Assembly: GCF_000372725.1 (NCBI RefSeq)
Contig: NW_005201327.1
Coordinates: 117,293 to 181,292 of the forward strand
Source of the DNA: Emiliania huxleyi CCMP1516
Taxonomy: Eukaryota; Haptophyta; Isochrysidales; Noelaerhabdaceae
Reading direction: 5' to 3'
DNA length: 64,000 nt
Shown in pieces: positions 20,477 through 29,860 of this stretch. The translations under genes were made by a program, and so were the position numbers. The notes beneath the pieces are model-generated. The model did no database searches, was not told the DNA's origin, and saw only the letters and a list, made by a program, of their open reading frames with translations. Position 1 is the first letter of the stretch. Every line of letters starts with the position of its first letter.

Positions 20477-21112
20477 CGGCCTGCGCAGAGACAGCTAGCT
20501 TGCGCGAGAGGAGCTCGTTCGAGTCGATGTCGCCCTTCTCGAGGTGCGCCGCGTCGTCGTGCTTCTTGCTGTCGCTCACGTTCGCCGCCCACACCGCCTG
20601 CACGTCCTTGCCGATGTCGATCAGCGCCGCCTCTGTCCTGTCCCAGCCGCAGACCTGGAACGCCTTGACCGCTGAGATGGAGGCGGTGTATCCGCCGCCA
20701 CAAAAGGTGAGCGCGAGGCCGGCGAGGGTCTGGATCGCCTCCTTGGGCAGCCTCTGGTACAGCTCGAACCCGAGGTTGCCCAGCTTCAGGTAGAAGGGGC
20801 CGATGTAGTCAATCAGCAGCCGTGCGATGAAGCCGATCGGCTTCGCGAGCGGCTTGAGCGTGTTGGCCACCTGCGGCGATCGGACGTGCGCGTGGCGAGA
20901 GCGCCGCTGGCCCGACCCCGCGAGGCGTGCTGGGTGTGTGGCACGTGTGGCACACAGTGCTCTCGGTGGCACCGCCTCGGCTCTCCCGCCGTCATCTGTG
21001 TGAAGGGCGCCTTGGCGAGGACCGGCGGCTCGCCCTCCGAGGCGCGCATGATCTGAGACGCGAGCGTCTGCTTCTCTACGAAGGCATCGGTCTCCGCCGA
21101 CTCTTTCGTCAT
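19726..21112 (-). CDS. Multi-pass membrane protein, unknown family
   Basis: Exon 1 21112-21011, exon 2 20870-20481, exon 3 20253-19726, about 339 aa; both introns GC-AG, phase 0. The first exon is soluble and acidic. Exons 2-3 give several hydrophobic segments (AIQTLAGLALTFCGGGYTAS, IALGISISGMIAPLAQKVAV, FIAWKLQEVVSAAHLAMVGG) and end in a Trp-rich amphipathic tail. Exon 3 repeats short polar loops such as LPKEYHNWIQ. Family not recognised; a transport or membrane-shaping role is possible. The second intron is a dispersed element flanked by an 18-bp exon duplication. Confidence 0.75.
20254..20480 (-). mobile_element. Introner-like insertion: element copy D acting as an intron
   Basis: On the plus strand the insert begins ggtaagggtaaggtgcgg, continues with the dispersed-element blocks (20262-20420) and ends in a GT dinucleotide run to 20474. 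It is flanked on both sides by the same 18 bp, tgacggcctgcgcagaga. On the gene strand both copies read GCGCAG|GCCGTC, so one copy gives a GC donor and the other the AG acceptor. Removal restores the frame exactly. Confidence 0.85.
20414..20474 (+). repeat. (GT)n microsatellite
   Basis: About 30 GT units at the 3' end of element copy D; element copy G (61298) ends in the same way. Confidence 0.95.
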
Positions 21113-21380
21113 TGCTGCAGCTTAGCCTTCGATGTTATCCCTTGTGAGGCTTCGCGGCAGCGGCAGCGGCGCCGAATCGCTCCTGTCTCTAAGGCGATTC
21201 ACAGTGCCTTGCCTCCCCACACTTGTCAGGGAGAGTGTGATAGTTGGGGAGACGGTGTGAACGGCGTCTGAGCTCTGATCAGACGTCTTCCTTCATCCTG
21301 GTTCCCCCAGCGTCTTCCTGGTCCTACATTGTATTCCTTAAGGATCGAACTCTACATTCTGCTCCCGTTCACATGGGACA

Positions 21381-21715
21381 TGGCACCTTCGCGTGAGATT
21401 CTCGACGACACCTCGGTCGTCATGAACGGCACCTCGGCCGTCTGCGAGTCGCGCAACCTCGTGCGCGACAACTCCATCCGCTCGATACGGTTGGAGGACA
21501 TGGATGCTGAGTTGTGCGGCAAGGCCGACAACCAGCTGGACATCACCTGCATCATCATGGAGGACCCCGCCAAAGGAAAGGCCGAGTCCACAGGCAACAC
21601 GAACCACAACATCACGTCTGACAAGTATTCCAACATGCCGCCCGACTCCACGCACTCCATCCTGCTCAAGCCGAACAACGGAGACAGCGTCGGAAACAAG
21701 TGCCTCCTACGTAGG
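21381..21715 (+). CDS. Hypothetical protein, 3' end displaced by a repeat
   Basis: From ATG at 21381 the first about 110 codons show the strong G/C third-position bias of real genes here, with a polar, charged product (RSIRLEDMDAELCGKADNQL) and no recognised domain. At about 21720 the bias disappears and the frame runs into a dispersed repeat, where it stays open only by composition to 21946. The natural 3' end was probably lost or lies beyond the repeat. Could also be a first exon. Confidence 0.5.
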
Positions 21716-21879
21716 GCGCGCGCCACTGCGCTCGCCTTTCCCGAGGCCCCTCCCCGAAAGGCAAGCATTAGACCCATGAAACCGAGACCCCTCCCCACCG
21801 CCCCGATCCCCCCACCCCCTTGCTCCCCTCCCCCCCCTCGGGAGGGCCGAACTGAGGCGCCCGTGGGGACCCCACAATT

Positions 21880-22330
21880 CCCTTCCCCCCTCGGAGGGGG
21901 CCGGACGGAGGCGTACCCCGAGGGCCCCACTCTTTCCTTCGCATAGCGGCCACTCTTCGGATCGCTGGTCGAACGACCCGGGGGATGCCCCGCGCGCCTG
22001 ACCCAGGCGCGAAAAACGAATCTGCGAGGCGTGGCCGCTCACGCGGCCCGATGGGGAGGCTTGGGGAGGAACGGGGCGAGCCCCCTCCAACCCACCCGCG
22101 CTAGGTCTCGGGGGACGCAGGGGTCACTCCCGCGCGACCTCGGGAACTAGCCGGGGCAGTCGGAGAAGGGGCAACTCCGTGCACTGACGGTCGGCCGTCA
22201 GAAAACACGCCTCCGTGGCTCGGGTTACACCAATCCTCGCTACCCAACGCGGCCAAAGGATATCCACCTCGAGAACCTCGAGAGAGACACCCTCCCCACT
22301 CGCCACTCCTCACGTGTGCACAAACCCTCA
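21880..22330 (-). mobile_element. Dispersed repeat of about 450 bp, copy 1 (reverse)
   Basis: On the reverse strand this reads ctcgaggttctcgaggtgga, then a ttggccgcgttgggtagcga block, a ctgacggccgaccgtcagtg block and a cgcgcggggcatcccccggg block. The same blocks in the same order occur on the plus strand at 53995-54410. No transposase or terminal repeats are seen, so class is undetermined. Confidence 0.8.
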
Positions 22331-22498
22331 CCCTCTCCTCTCTCCTCTCTCCTCTCTCTCTCTCTCCTCTCTCTATCTCTCCTCTCCTTGTCTGTGCTGT
22401 CTGCCTGACTCGGGCACTCAATCTGATGCGTGATTGTTTGTGGGCTGCTCCGAGGGGGCCCTGTGCGATCCGACGGGTAGGGGGTCTGTGCCCGGGCG

Positions 22499-22675
22499 GT
22501 GTCCGGTGTGGAGTCTCTCTCTGATCCCACCTGTGATGTTGGGTGTGAGGTTGTGGCGGCTTCGATCCCAAGGGGGGGAGCTGATCCCACTCGTGACCAA
22601 CTCTCAGGGGCAGTAGGTGGGCGAGCTTCAAGCGCGCTCATCTCGATCGACAAGGCGTCGCTACGCGCGGTTTTT

Positions 22676-22746
<71 letters not shown>

Positions 22747-23576
22747 CGGGATGAAGCGGCCCTTTGAATCAGCGGCAGACTCGCGCTTCGACAGCGCGCG
22801 GCGGGCGGTGCAGCAGGCGCACGAGGCTGCCCGCGAGACTGCGGCCGCACCACGACAGCCCACGAGATGGGTGACCACGGTCGACCTCACCGATTCGCCG
22901 CCCCGAGACTCGCCGCCCCGGCCCTCGCCTCCACGGCAGCCTCCGCGGCAGCAGCCGTCGCCACAGCAGCGGCCGTCGCCACAGCAGCAGCCGTCGCCAC
23001 AGCCGCCGCAGTCGCCACAGCAGCTCCCGCCGCAGCAGCAGCAGCCGTCGCCCCACCCTCACGACCCGCAAGCGGTGGTCAACGGTGGGGGCGCCAGACG
23101 TGCGCCCGAGATATGGGGAGGTGTGGGCAGACCTGCGCCCGAGAGCGCCGCCGCTGCCGAGAGCCCGGCCGCTGCTGAGGGGCCCGCGGCGCCGGAGCCG
23201 GAGCCGTGGAGTGGGATCATGAGGGTCGACGGGCGGGTGTACCGACGCAACGTTGCGCACTTTGCCGCGGTTCGCGCTTGCAACACTTGCCTCTCCTCCC
23301 CTTCCCACCACCCCACCCCACCCCACACCCCAAGGCCCACTCCAGACATGACTGTGACGTCCTCCTCGCCCTGCCGCACCATCCAACCCCCCCCCCCCCA
23401 AAAAAAACTCCGCCCCTCACCCCGCCGGCGGGTGTATACACCAGGCAAAGTTCATCCAGAGCGAGCAGCGCAAAGAGAGCGGCAGCAGCTCGGCCGCCGC
23501 GACAGACTCACGGTGGCAGACTCACGGTGGCCGACCACTGCCGCCACACCAGACACTGCATGGGCGTGACTGGTGA
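22499..23576 (+). CDS. Polyglutamine, Pro/Gln-rich nuclear-type protein
   Basis: Exon 1 ends at 23269 (CCGCG|GTTCGC); exon 2 is 23445-23576 and restores a frame reading AKFIQSEQRKESGSSSAAAT to a TGA. The 5' start is uncertain; the recognisable part begins near 22625 with SALISIDKASLRAVF, followed by 23 Gln codons from a pure CAG run (22677-22745). Then come a basic patch (GMKRPFESAADSRFDSARRA), VTTVDLTDSPP, which resembles a SUMO-interaction motif, and a long SPP/PQQ region. The C-terminal part (WSGIMRVDGRVYRRNVAHFA) looks folded. Family not recognised; polyQ plus Pro/Gln tracts suggest transcriptional or RNA regulation. Confidence 0.6.
22677..22745 (+). repeat. (CAG)23 trinucleotide repeat, in frame
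   Basis: An uninterrupted CAG run encoding polyglutamine. Purity suggests recent expansion and likely length polymorphism. Confidence 0.95.
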
Positions 23577-23798
23577 GAGACTCAGATGGGAGCTGGGCCG
23601 CGCGACACAGTGATCTTGATGTGATGTCCTGTGCCCTCCCGCCGTTCTTTCTCCCGGGAGTTGTACCATCGTTTATTTGACCTGGGGGAGAGCGCAGCGC
23701 ACTACACGTGGGTACTAAGTAATTAGGGAGGACCATAGTCAGACCAACGCCACAAGGTTCATCGGCGCACAGCGCACAGCGCTCAAGAAGATTTCATC

Positions 23799-25526
23799 AT
23801 GACCCTGGATCCACCGCAACAATCCCTTGTCCCGAACCCGCTCGCGAGCATGTTGTCCGCCGTATGTAAGCGCGCCCGCACCGCCGGCGAGGACGGCGAC
23901 TCGGACGGGGCTGGGGCGGTCGCGGATGGCTTCGAGGCGCCCCTCTTTGGCGCGCGCGTCGTCGGCCAGGTCATCACGCTGCCGCTCGAGGGCGAGGACG
24001 GCCCTCTGGCAGCGCTCGTCGTGAAAGGCGTCGTGAGCGATCACGCAGACGCCTGGTACGTCACCACTGGTGACTCAGTGCTGCACGTCTCTGCGGCCGG
24101 CCGCGTGCGCCGCGTGGCAACCCTGGAAGGCGCCGGCCTCCGTGGCATCGCCATTAGCCCGGACGGCAGCGCTCTGTTTGTGGCGGACTGGGGCGGCAAC
24201 AAGATCCTACAGGTGGAGGCTGCGGCTGGCGCGGTGACCACGCTCGCGGGCAGTGGCACTCGCGGCAGCGCGGACGGCGTGGGTGGCGCGGCGCAGTTCT
24301 GCGGCCCACACGGCGTCGTCATCAGCCCTGACGGAAGCGCGCTGTTTGTGACAGACTTTGGCGGCCACAAGATCCGGCGGGTGGAGGTGGCGACTGGAGC
24401 GGTGACCGCGCTTGCGGGCAGCGGCACCATGGGCAGCACTGATGGCGTGGGCGGCGCGGCGCAGTTCTACTACCCATGCGGCGTCGCCATCAGCCCAGGT
24501 GGCAGCGCGCTGTTTGTTGCGGACCAAGGCAACCACAAGATCCGGCGGGTGGAGGTGGCGACGGGCGCTGCGACGACGGTGGCGGGCAGCGGCACCGTGG
24601 GCAGCGCTGACGGCATGGGCGGCGCGGCGCAGCTCTTCTACCCAAGCGGCCTTGCCCTCAGCCCGGACGGCAGCGCGCTGTTTGTTGCTGAAGAAGGCAA
24701 CCGCAAGATCCGGCGGGTCGAGGTGGCGACGGGCGCGGTGACGACGGTCGCGGGCAGCGGCACCGCGGGCAGTGCCGACGGCGTGGGTGGCACGGCGCAG
24801 TTCCACAACCCATGCGGCGTCGCCATCAGCACCGATGGCAGCGCTCTTCTGGTTTGCTCGGGGCGCTCCCTCCGCCAGGTCTGCGTGTCGGCGCCTCCTC
24901 CGCCTCCCACCTTCGCGCCGATTGTGGTGCCGCCCTCGACCCTCGCGGCAGACCTCGGAAAGATGTGGGGCGACGCCACTCTCCCAGAGGGCAAGGTCAC
25001 CTTCATCGTCGGCGATGACGAGGAGCGCCTCGAGAAGGTGAGCAAGAACCTGCTCTGCATTCGGTCCGTGTTCTTTCGGACCATGTTCGGCATCGGCATG
25101 AAGGAGCGCGACGCCGACGAGGTCACGGTGCCCAACACGGACCTCGCCACCTTCACCGCCCTCATCCGCTACCTCTGCACCGACCAGCTCGACCTCGGCG
25201 AGGAGGAGGGCGAGCAGGCGCGGCGCGCGTTCGACCTGCGGGAGCTGGCGCAGATGTACCAGGTGCCGCGCCTCGAGCTGCTCTGCGCGCAGGCGCTGCA
25301 GGAGAGCGTCGGGCCGGCGAGCGCCGTGCCGCTGCTCGAGGCGGCGCACACGACGGGCGACGGGCGGCTCCTCGCGCAGTGCCGCCGCTACGTGGCCGAC
25401 AACGCTGCCGAGGTGCGCGCGAGCGGCGGCGTGGAGCAGCTGCGCGACCTGGGCGTGGCCAAGGGGCTGCTCGGCGACGCGCTCGACCAGGTGGCGGAGC
25501 TCAAGGGGAACCGCACGCAGGGCTGA
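23799..25526 (+). CDS. NHL-repeat beta-propeller with BTB/POZ and BACK-like domains
   Basis: 575 aa, single exon. Residues about 100-355 hold five NHL-type blades, each with a core like GVAISPGGSALFVADQGNHK followed by IRRVEVATGA and a GSADGVGGAAQF linker. The blades are so alike in DNA that recent duplication is clear. Residues about 370-480 are a BTB domain (KVTFIVGDDEERLE, then IRSVFFRTMFGIGMKE), followed by a helical BACK-like part. BTB proteins are usually substrate adaptors of CUL3 ubiquitin ligases; here the propeller would bind the substrate. That role is inferred from domains only. Start chosen at the first Met, just before a short disordered leader. Confidence 0.9.
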   Translation: MTLDPPQQSLVPNPLASMLSAVCKRARTAGEDGDSDGAGAVADGFEAPLFGARVVGQVITLPLEGEDGPLAALVVKGVVSDHADAWYVTTGDSVLHVSAAGRVRRVATLEGAGLRGIAISPDGSALFVADWGGNKILQVEAAAGAVTTLAGSGTRGSADGVGGAAQFCGPHGVVISPDGSALFVTDFGGHKIRRVEVATGAVTALAGSGTMGSTDGVGGAAQFYYPCGVAISPGGSALFVADQGNHKIRRVEVATGAATTVAGSGTVGSADGMGGAAQLFYPSGLALSPDGSALFVAEEGNRKIRRVEVATGAVTTVAGSGTAGSADGVGGTAQFHNPCGVAISTDGSALLVCSGRSLRQVCVSAPPPPPTFAPIVVPPSTLAADLGKMWGDATLPEGKVTFIVGDDEERLEKVSKNLLCIRSVFFRTMFGIGMKERDADEVTVPNTDLATFTALIRYLCTDQLDLGEEEGEQARRAFDLRELAQMYQVPRLELLCAQALQESVGPASAVPLLEAAHTTGDGRLLAQCRRYVADNAAEVRASGGVEQLRDLGVAKGLLGDALDQVAELKGNRTQG

Positions 25527-26617
25527 GGTGCGGTTTTCACATTCTTTGTGGCCGACCGCAGCGGCGCGCGAAGCCCAGACGCCAGAGAGCGCCGCGTAGA
25601 GCGCCGTAGGTGGCGCCCGTCGGGGTGCGCCGCGGGCGAGACGACATTGTTTTGTTTACAGTTGCATGTGCGGGCGTGGATTGGTGTGAGGCTTACTACG
25701 TGCGTACGACTACGAGTGTCGAGTGACAGGAGTGACTCGCGTCGGCACGCAACACGATCCCCCAGCGCCACGCGCTGGCGCATCACGGCACACGCGACAC
25801 GGCACGGGTGACTAGGTCCAGCCCTGGGTGGCGCAGATCTGACGTTTGACATCGTCAGATCCGTGTTTTTCTCGTTGTTTTGTCGCTCGCTCCGCTCGCC
25901 ACCTCACGCTCCGTAGTCCGGCCATGGCCAGTACCCCGCGTCTCAGTGAGACGCGGGGTACCATCCAACTCCGGTCGACGGGCTCGAATGACGAATGCGC
26001 TCAGCCTCAGGAGGGACAAAACCACGCGAATTCTGCACGCCTCGCTGCACCGCTGGCTTGACTGAATCAGGCAGCAGCAGGCTGCTGCTGCTGCCACAGC
26101 AGCAGTCTGCTGCGGCCCTAATACGCAAGTTGATGACTAGCAGCACTGCCGGGGGCATACGAGCCGCCACAGCCGGTGTGCGGCCGTGCACTGCCACCTG
26201 CCCGCGGCTACGCACAATGTGCGCTCGCATTGGATGAGCCCTGCTGATGGACCTGCATCGCCTAGCTGCACGAGAGCAATGCCGCAGGCAGTGGCCGTGG
26301 CATACACTGCGAGCACACTTGGTGCAGCTGCGAGGTGCAGCAAGAGCACGTCGTTCCTGCCTCTGATGCCACTCTCGCGGCTTGCAGCGCGTCACTCGCG
26401 CATGCTCTCCAGGAGCTATGGCGGGCGCGTGTGTGGGGCTGTAGCCTGTGTTTGGCCGGTTCTGACCCGTTTACTATCAGTATCATGTCCGGGCCACAAA
26501 AATTCGCACACGGGTAGCGGCTCAGGGGCCCAGTGTAAGTCGCGGAATCGCCAAATCCCCCAAATGTCACAACCTGCGCCACCCAGGGCTGGACCTAGTC
26601 GGGTCGGGCCCATTCTT
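25527..26617. other. Intergenic region with hairpins
   Basis: A 31-bp palindrome lies at 25931-25961, a smaller one (gatctgacg/cgtcagatc) at about 25837-25862, and a CAG/CTG foldback near 26070-26115. No supported CDS. Confidence 0.6.
25931..25961. repeat. Perfect 15-bp-stem palindrome
   Basis: gtaccccgcgtctca and tgagacgcggggtac are exact reverse complements with one base between them. The intergenic position between two genes and the missing T-run do not indicate a known terminator type. Confidence 0.9.
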
Positions 26618-27307
26618 TCATGCGCACGGCGATGCCTCCGGCTGTTTGCGGCATGCGGCTTGCTGCTCGCTGCGATGGCGAAAAACTCGTCTCGTCACAC
26701 ACCAAGGGCTTACTTTATGCTCTGGCGAGACTGCCAGGCTACTCCAACGCACGTCGCGCAACACAATGGTGTCCAGGTCGAGAATGAGCACCTTCTGCCG
26801 GTCGCGTAGCATATAGGGCAGCGCGGCCTTGAGGATATGGCTGCGCAACGCGTCATCGCGGCTCTCGGGCCTCACGGTGATGTTGAGTGCTTGGGCCCAC
26901 AGGGTCGCATTCCTCAGCTCCAGGAGAGGAAATCGCGCGAGCTGCGCCTGCCAAGTCGAGCAGAGCGGCTCGACGTACGCCACCACGGCTGGAAGCTCCG
27001 GCGAGGCTAGCCTCAGCGACTGGATAGATGCGATGAGCTTCTCGAAGAGGTGGCAGCTGGGGCCGACCAAGAGGTACCCTACTGCTGCAGCGGACCCGAG
27101 GGCGCTGCCAGAGCGGGCGGCCTTCAGCTCGGAGAAGCGGGCAATTTCAGGGCAGAGGGTCGCTGCCGGGGAGGTGGCGAGGTGCAACATGGTGCACAGG
27201 CGAGCAACAGTCGGGGCGACTCCGGGCAGCGCACTGCAGGCGAACGCAAAAACATCAAGCAATTCCGCCTTCAGCGTTACGACGTGTCGACGGATATCCA
27301 AGTTCAC
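26618..27307 (-). CDS. Glycosyltransferase-like fragment (GT8-type DxD)
   Basis: A 229-residue frame from Met at 27307. Residues about 70-185 look like a nucleotide-sugar transferase fold: a start VGYLLVGPSCHLFEKLIASI, then LRSHILKAALPYMLRDRQKV and LILDLDTIVLRDVRWSSL, whose DLD before a conserved LRD is the metal/UDP-binding DxD of GT8-like enzymes. After VSPEHK a good donor (A|GTAAGCC, about 26717) interrupts the frame, so the last about 27 residues are probably intron. Downstream exons were not found in the next kilobase, so the gene is either incomplete or decayed. No membrane segment is visible. Confidence 0.6.
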   Translation of the reverse strand: MNLDIRRHVVTLKAELLDVFAFACSALPGVAPTVARLCTMLHLATSPAATLCPEIARFSELKAARSGSALGSAAAVGYLLVGPSCHLFEKLIASIQSLRLASPELPAVVAYVEPLCSTWQAQLARFPLLELRNATLWAQALNITVRPESRDDALRSHILKAALPYMLRDRQKVLILDLDTIVLRDVRWSSLAVSPEHKVSPWCVTRRVFRHRSEQQAACRKQPEASPCA

Positions 27308-28109
27308 TTGAGCACTTGAGCACTGGATGGATAGGGTCGATTCCGCATGGTGCGGGACCCCTCATATATTATAGCGGTGTCGTGCGCTATCCGCCACTTG
27401 CCGCGAAAACCGTCACTTTCCCGTCACTTCGGGCCAAAAACAGTCACTTGGTTGGCCGGGAAGTTTCGCATTGACGGACGGTCCTCGTGGGTGGAACGCA
27501 GCGCGTGATGACCCAGTCCGGTGACTCAAAGCTGCCTGTATATGGTGGTGGCGAGCGTTAACACCACCGGCGCCGGCTCTCACGCGAGCTCCACGGCTAG
27601 CCCGTCGCCACGCCGGTGCGCCCGTAGCGGTCGTCGCGACTGTCAAGCCCTGTGTCGGGTCGGCACCCGCGCCTCAATCACCAATGACGCCAAGACTCCG
27701 CCGGTTGAGTCAAAGAAACGACCGGCACCGGCGAGCGATTCCAGCATCGGGGACGGCCAGCCCGAGCCGCGCAAGGCGGCTCGCACGCTTTTTCCAGCGG
27801 AGTTGCCGTAGCTGATTGTCGTCACTGTGAGAGCTCGCGCCTCACAGCTCCCATCGCGCCTCACCAGCCAGGACTTCGTCTTCGAGCTTCGAGGCGGCCA
27901 AGACCAAGATCGCTGAGCAGGCCGCCGTCATCGCCGGCAAGGCTACCACCATCGCCGACTTGGAGTCGTCACTTTCTCTCGAGGCTGGCATGCACCAGGT
28001 GGCGGCGGGCAAGGTTGCAGGTCTCGAGGCGCAGATCGGCGCGTGTACGAGGGCTGTGTTAGCGCCAGTGTGCGCGCCAGTCCCGTGCCCACAGTTGTGC
28101 GAGGGAGTT
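27308..28109. other. Intergenic region
   Basis: Short frames only. One plus-strand frame around 27521-27811 is Ser/Arg/Pro-rich without domains. Confidence 0.4.
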
Positions 28110-29000
28110 CGGTTCTAAAATTCTGAGGGAGGGTGTAGAGGATGTAGAGTGTAGAGCACTGTAGAGCTGTAGAGATGTAGAGCGCTGTAGAGCTGTAGAG
28201 CTCTACATCCGCCGCGTGACGAGGCGCCTGCGTTGTAGAGCGATGTAGAGGCGCTCTACAACGTGAAATCTCTACAACAAACTCTACATCATAAGCGGCG
28301 AACGAGGCACGGTCGCTCTCCGACATGAGGCGCGTTGCACTTGCCAGTGCTGCCCTGGCCTTCTGTCTGCCCGCCCAATGGGTGGCAGATGCCTCTGCTG
28401 CTGTGGCATGCCTCACGGCTGCGACTGGCCGGCGCCTCGGCGCGTCAGCTCGGCTCGGCGTAGCGATCGTGGCCAGCGCAACTCGCCTGGACTCAACGCT
28501 CAGCCAGGAGCTCCCGCACGCGCTGGCGCGAGTCATGGCGCAGATAAGGCGTCTGAATGCTCGCCTCGCCTCGCGCAAATGCGACCGTCCTCGCAGCCGA
28601 CAGTCCACCGCCTGCTAAAGAAGCACAGCGACGAATGCGGCACCGGCGACACATGGCAGGCTGGTCATGACGCAGTTATAGGGTGTTGTGTGCCGTCAGA
28701 GGGACTCTCTGTGTGTCAGGGATAGTCAGGGCTGTCCATCAGAGCTTCACTAAGCTCGGTAAAACCCCATTAGCGCGGCTCGACCTCTTTGAGTCACTGC
28801 CTTCCCGGCGGTTTGGCTGTAGAGCCTCTACAACAAACTCTACAACAAAATCGCGCTCTACATCGCTCTACAACGCAGGCGCCTCGTCACGCGGCGGATG
28901 TAGAGCTCTACAGCTCTACAGCGCTCCAGAGCGCTCTACATCTCTACAGCTCTACAGCGCTCTACACTCTACATCCTCTACATCCTCCCTCAGCTAAAAT
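28110..29000. mobile_element. Foldback element with inverted arms of about 165 bp
   Basis: The left arm (about 28117-28292) starts gagggagggtgtagaggatg and the right arm (about 28816-28990) is its reverse complement with scattered differences, ending in acatcctccctcag. Both arms are made of ctctacag/ctgtagag phrases plus a unique block gcaggcgcctcgtcacgcgg. The interior holds a short frame (28325-28618). Non-autonomous DNA transposon or foldback type is inferred; no transposase motif was found. A solo arm occurs at 17535-17745. Confidence 0.8.
28325..28618 (+). CDS. Small secreted-type frame inside the foldback element
   Basis: 97 codons. The start MRRVALASAALAFCLPAQWV with AxA-like sites at ADASA looks like a signal peptide; the rest is Ala/Arg/Ser-rich with no domain. 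It lies wholly between the inverted arms. Could be cargo or a chance frame. Confidence 0.35.
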   Translation: MRRVALASAALAFCLPAQWVADASAAVACLTAATGRRLGASARLGVAIVASATRLDSTLSQELPHALARVMAQIRRLNARLASRKCDRPRSRQSTAC

Positions 29001-29281
29001 TCTTTTCTTCGCACAACACTGCGTATCTCAGCAGGGCGGGGACCTGTTCCTTTTTACCCATCTCCTAGTAGAGGTGTCCGTTTTATTTATTTATTTATTG
29101 CGTATCTCAGTCGTTCTTCACACGGCAATCGCAGAGCAGGTTGTGAATGAGCTTGCCTGTGGCGGGGGTGGGCGGGTGCACGGAGCTAAGTGCCTCGCCA
29201 CTCTCGCAGGAGTCGCTTAGGCGGCTCCCGTGGTGTACCTGTGTTAGCGCCAGTGCGCGCCAGTCCCGTGCCCAGTGTTGT

Positions 29282-29397
<116 letters not shown>

Positions 29398-29448
29398 TTG
29401 TGCGAGCGAGTGTTTCTAAATTTTTGCCTGTAAAATTCTATCTTCGCA

Positions 29449-29722
29449 TTAAGATTCTCTTCTTCGAGCCAACCAGCCGCCGTAGTTGCACCCGTCCCAG
29501 TGCGTGCCGCTGAGGTGCTCGAAGAGCGACAGCGTGCGCGGCACTCGCGCTTCGCCGATGTCGCACGGGACGCATCCCGGTAGCCTCGTGCGGTGGTAGA
29601 TGCACACCGAGTTAGGGCCCACGCCGACGCAGCGCGTGGCGAGGGTGATGGCGCCCTTGGGGTGGTTTAGGTAGCCCTGCGCCTCGTGGAGCCACGCCTT
29701 GTCGTTCAGCTCGACGGCCTTG
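29449..29722 (-). CDS. Gene fragment, unknown family (last exon)
   Basis: After a good acceptor (tcacaag) the frame reads AVELNDKAWLHEAQGYLNHP through CVGVGPNSVCIYHRT, LPGCVPCDIGEARVPRTL and FEHLSGTHWDGCNYGGWLA, then stops at 29449. Its composition (Trp, Cys, His, Asn) is unlike chance GC-rich frames. The sequence just upstream is a dispersed repeat (gtgccagtccgagccagtct, also at 40437), so upstream exons are missing or displaced. Family not recognised. Confidence 0.5.
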
Positions 29723-29860
29723 TGACGACAAATTCTTTTCTTTCCATTTGTAGTGCCAGTCCGAGCCAGTCTGCTGTGAGAGGGGCTTGTATGGTAAAAT
29801 TCTTTTCTTCGAGCCAGAAGCTGGCCGCGCGACGAGCACACAGAAGAAGTCGAGTGAGGG

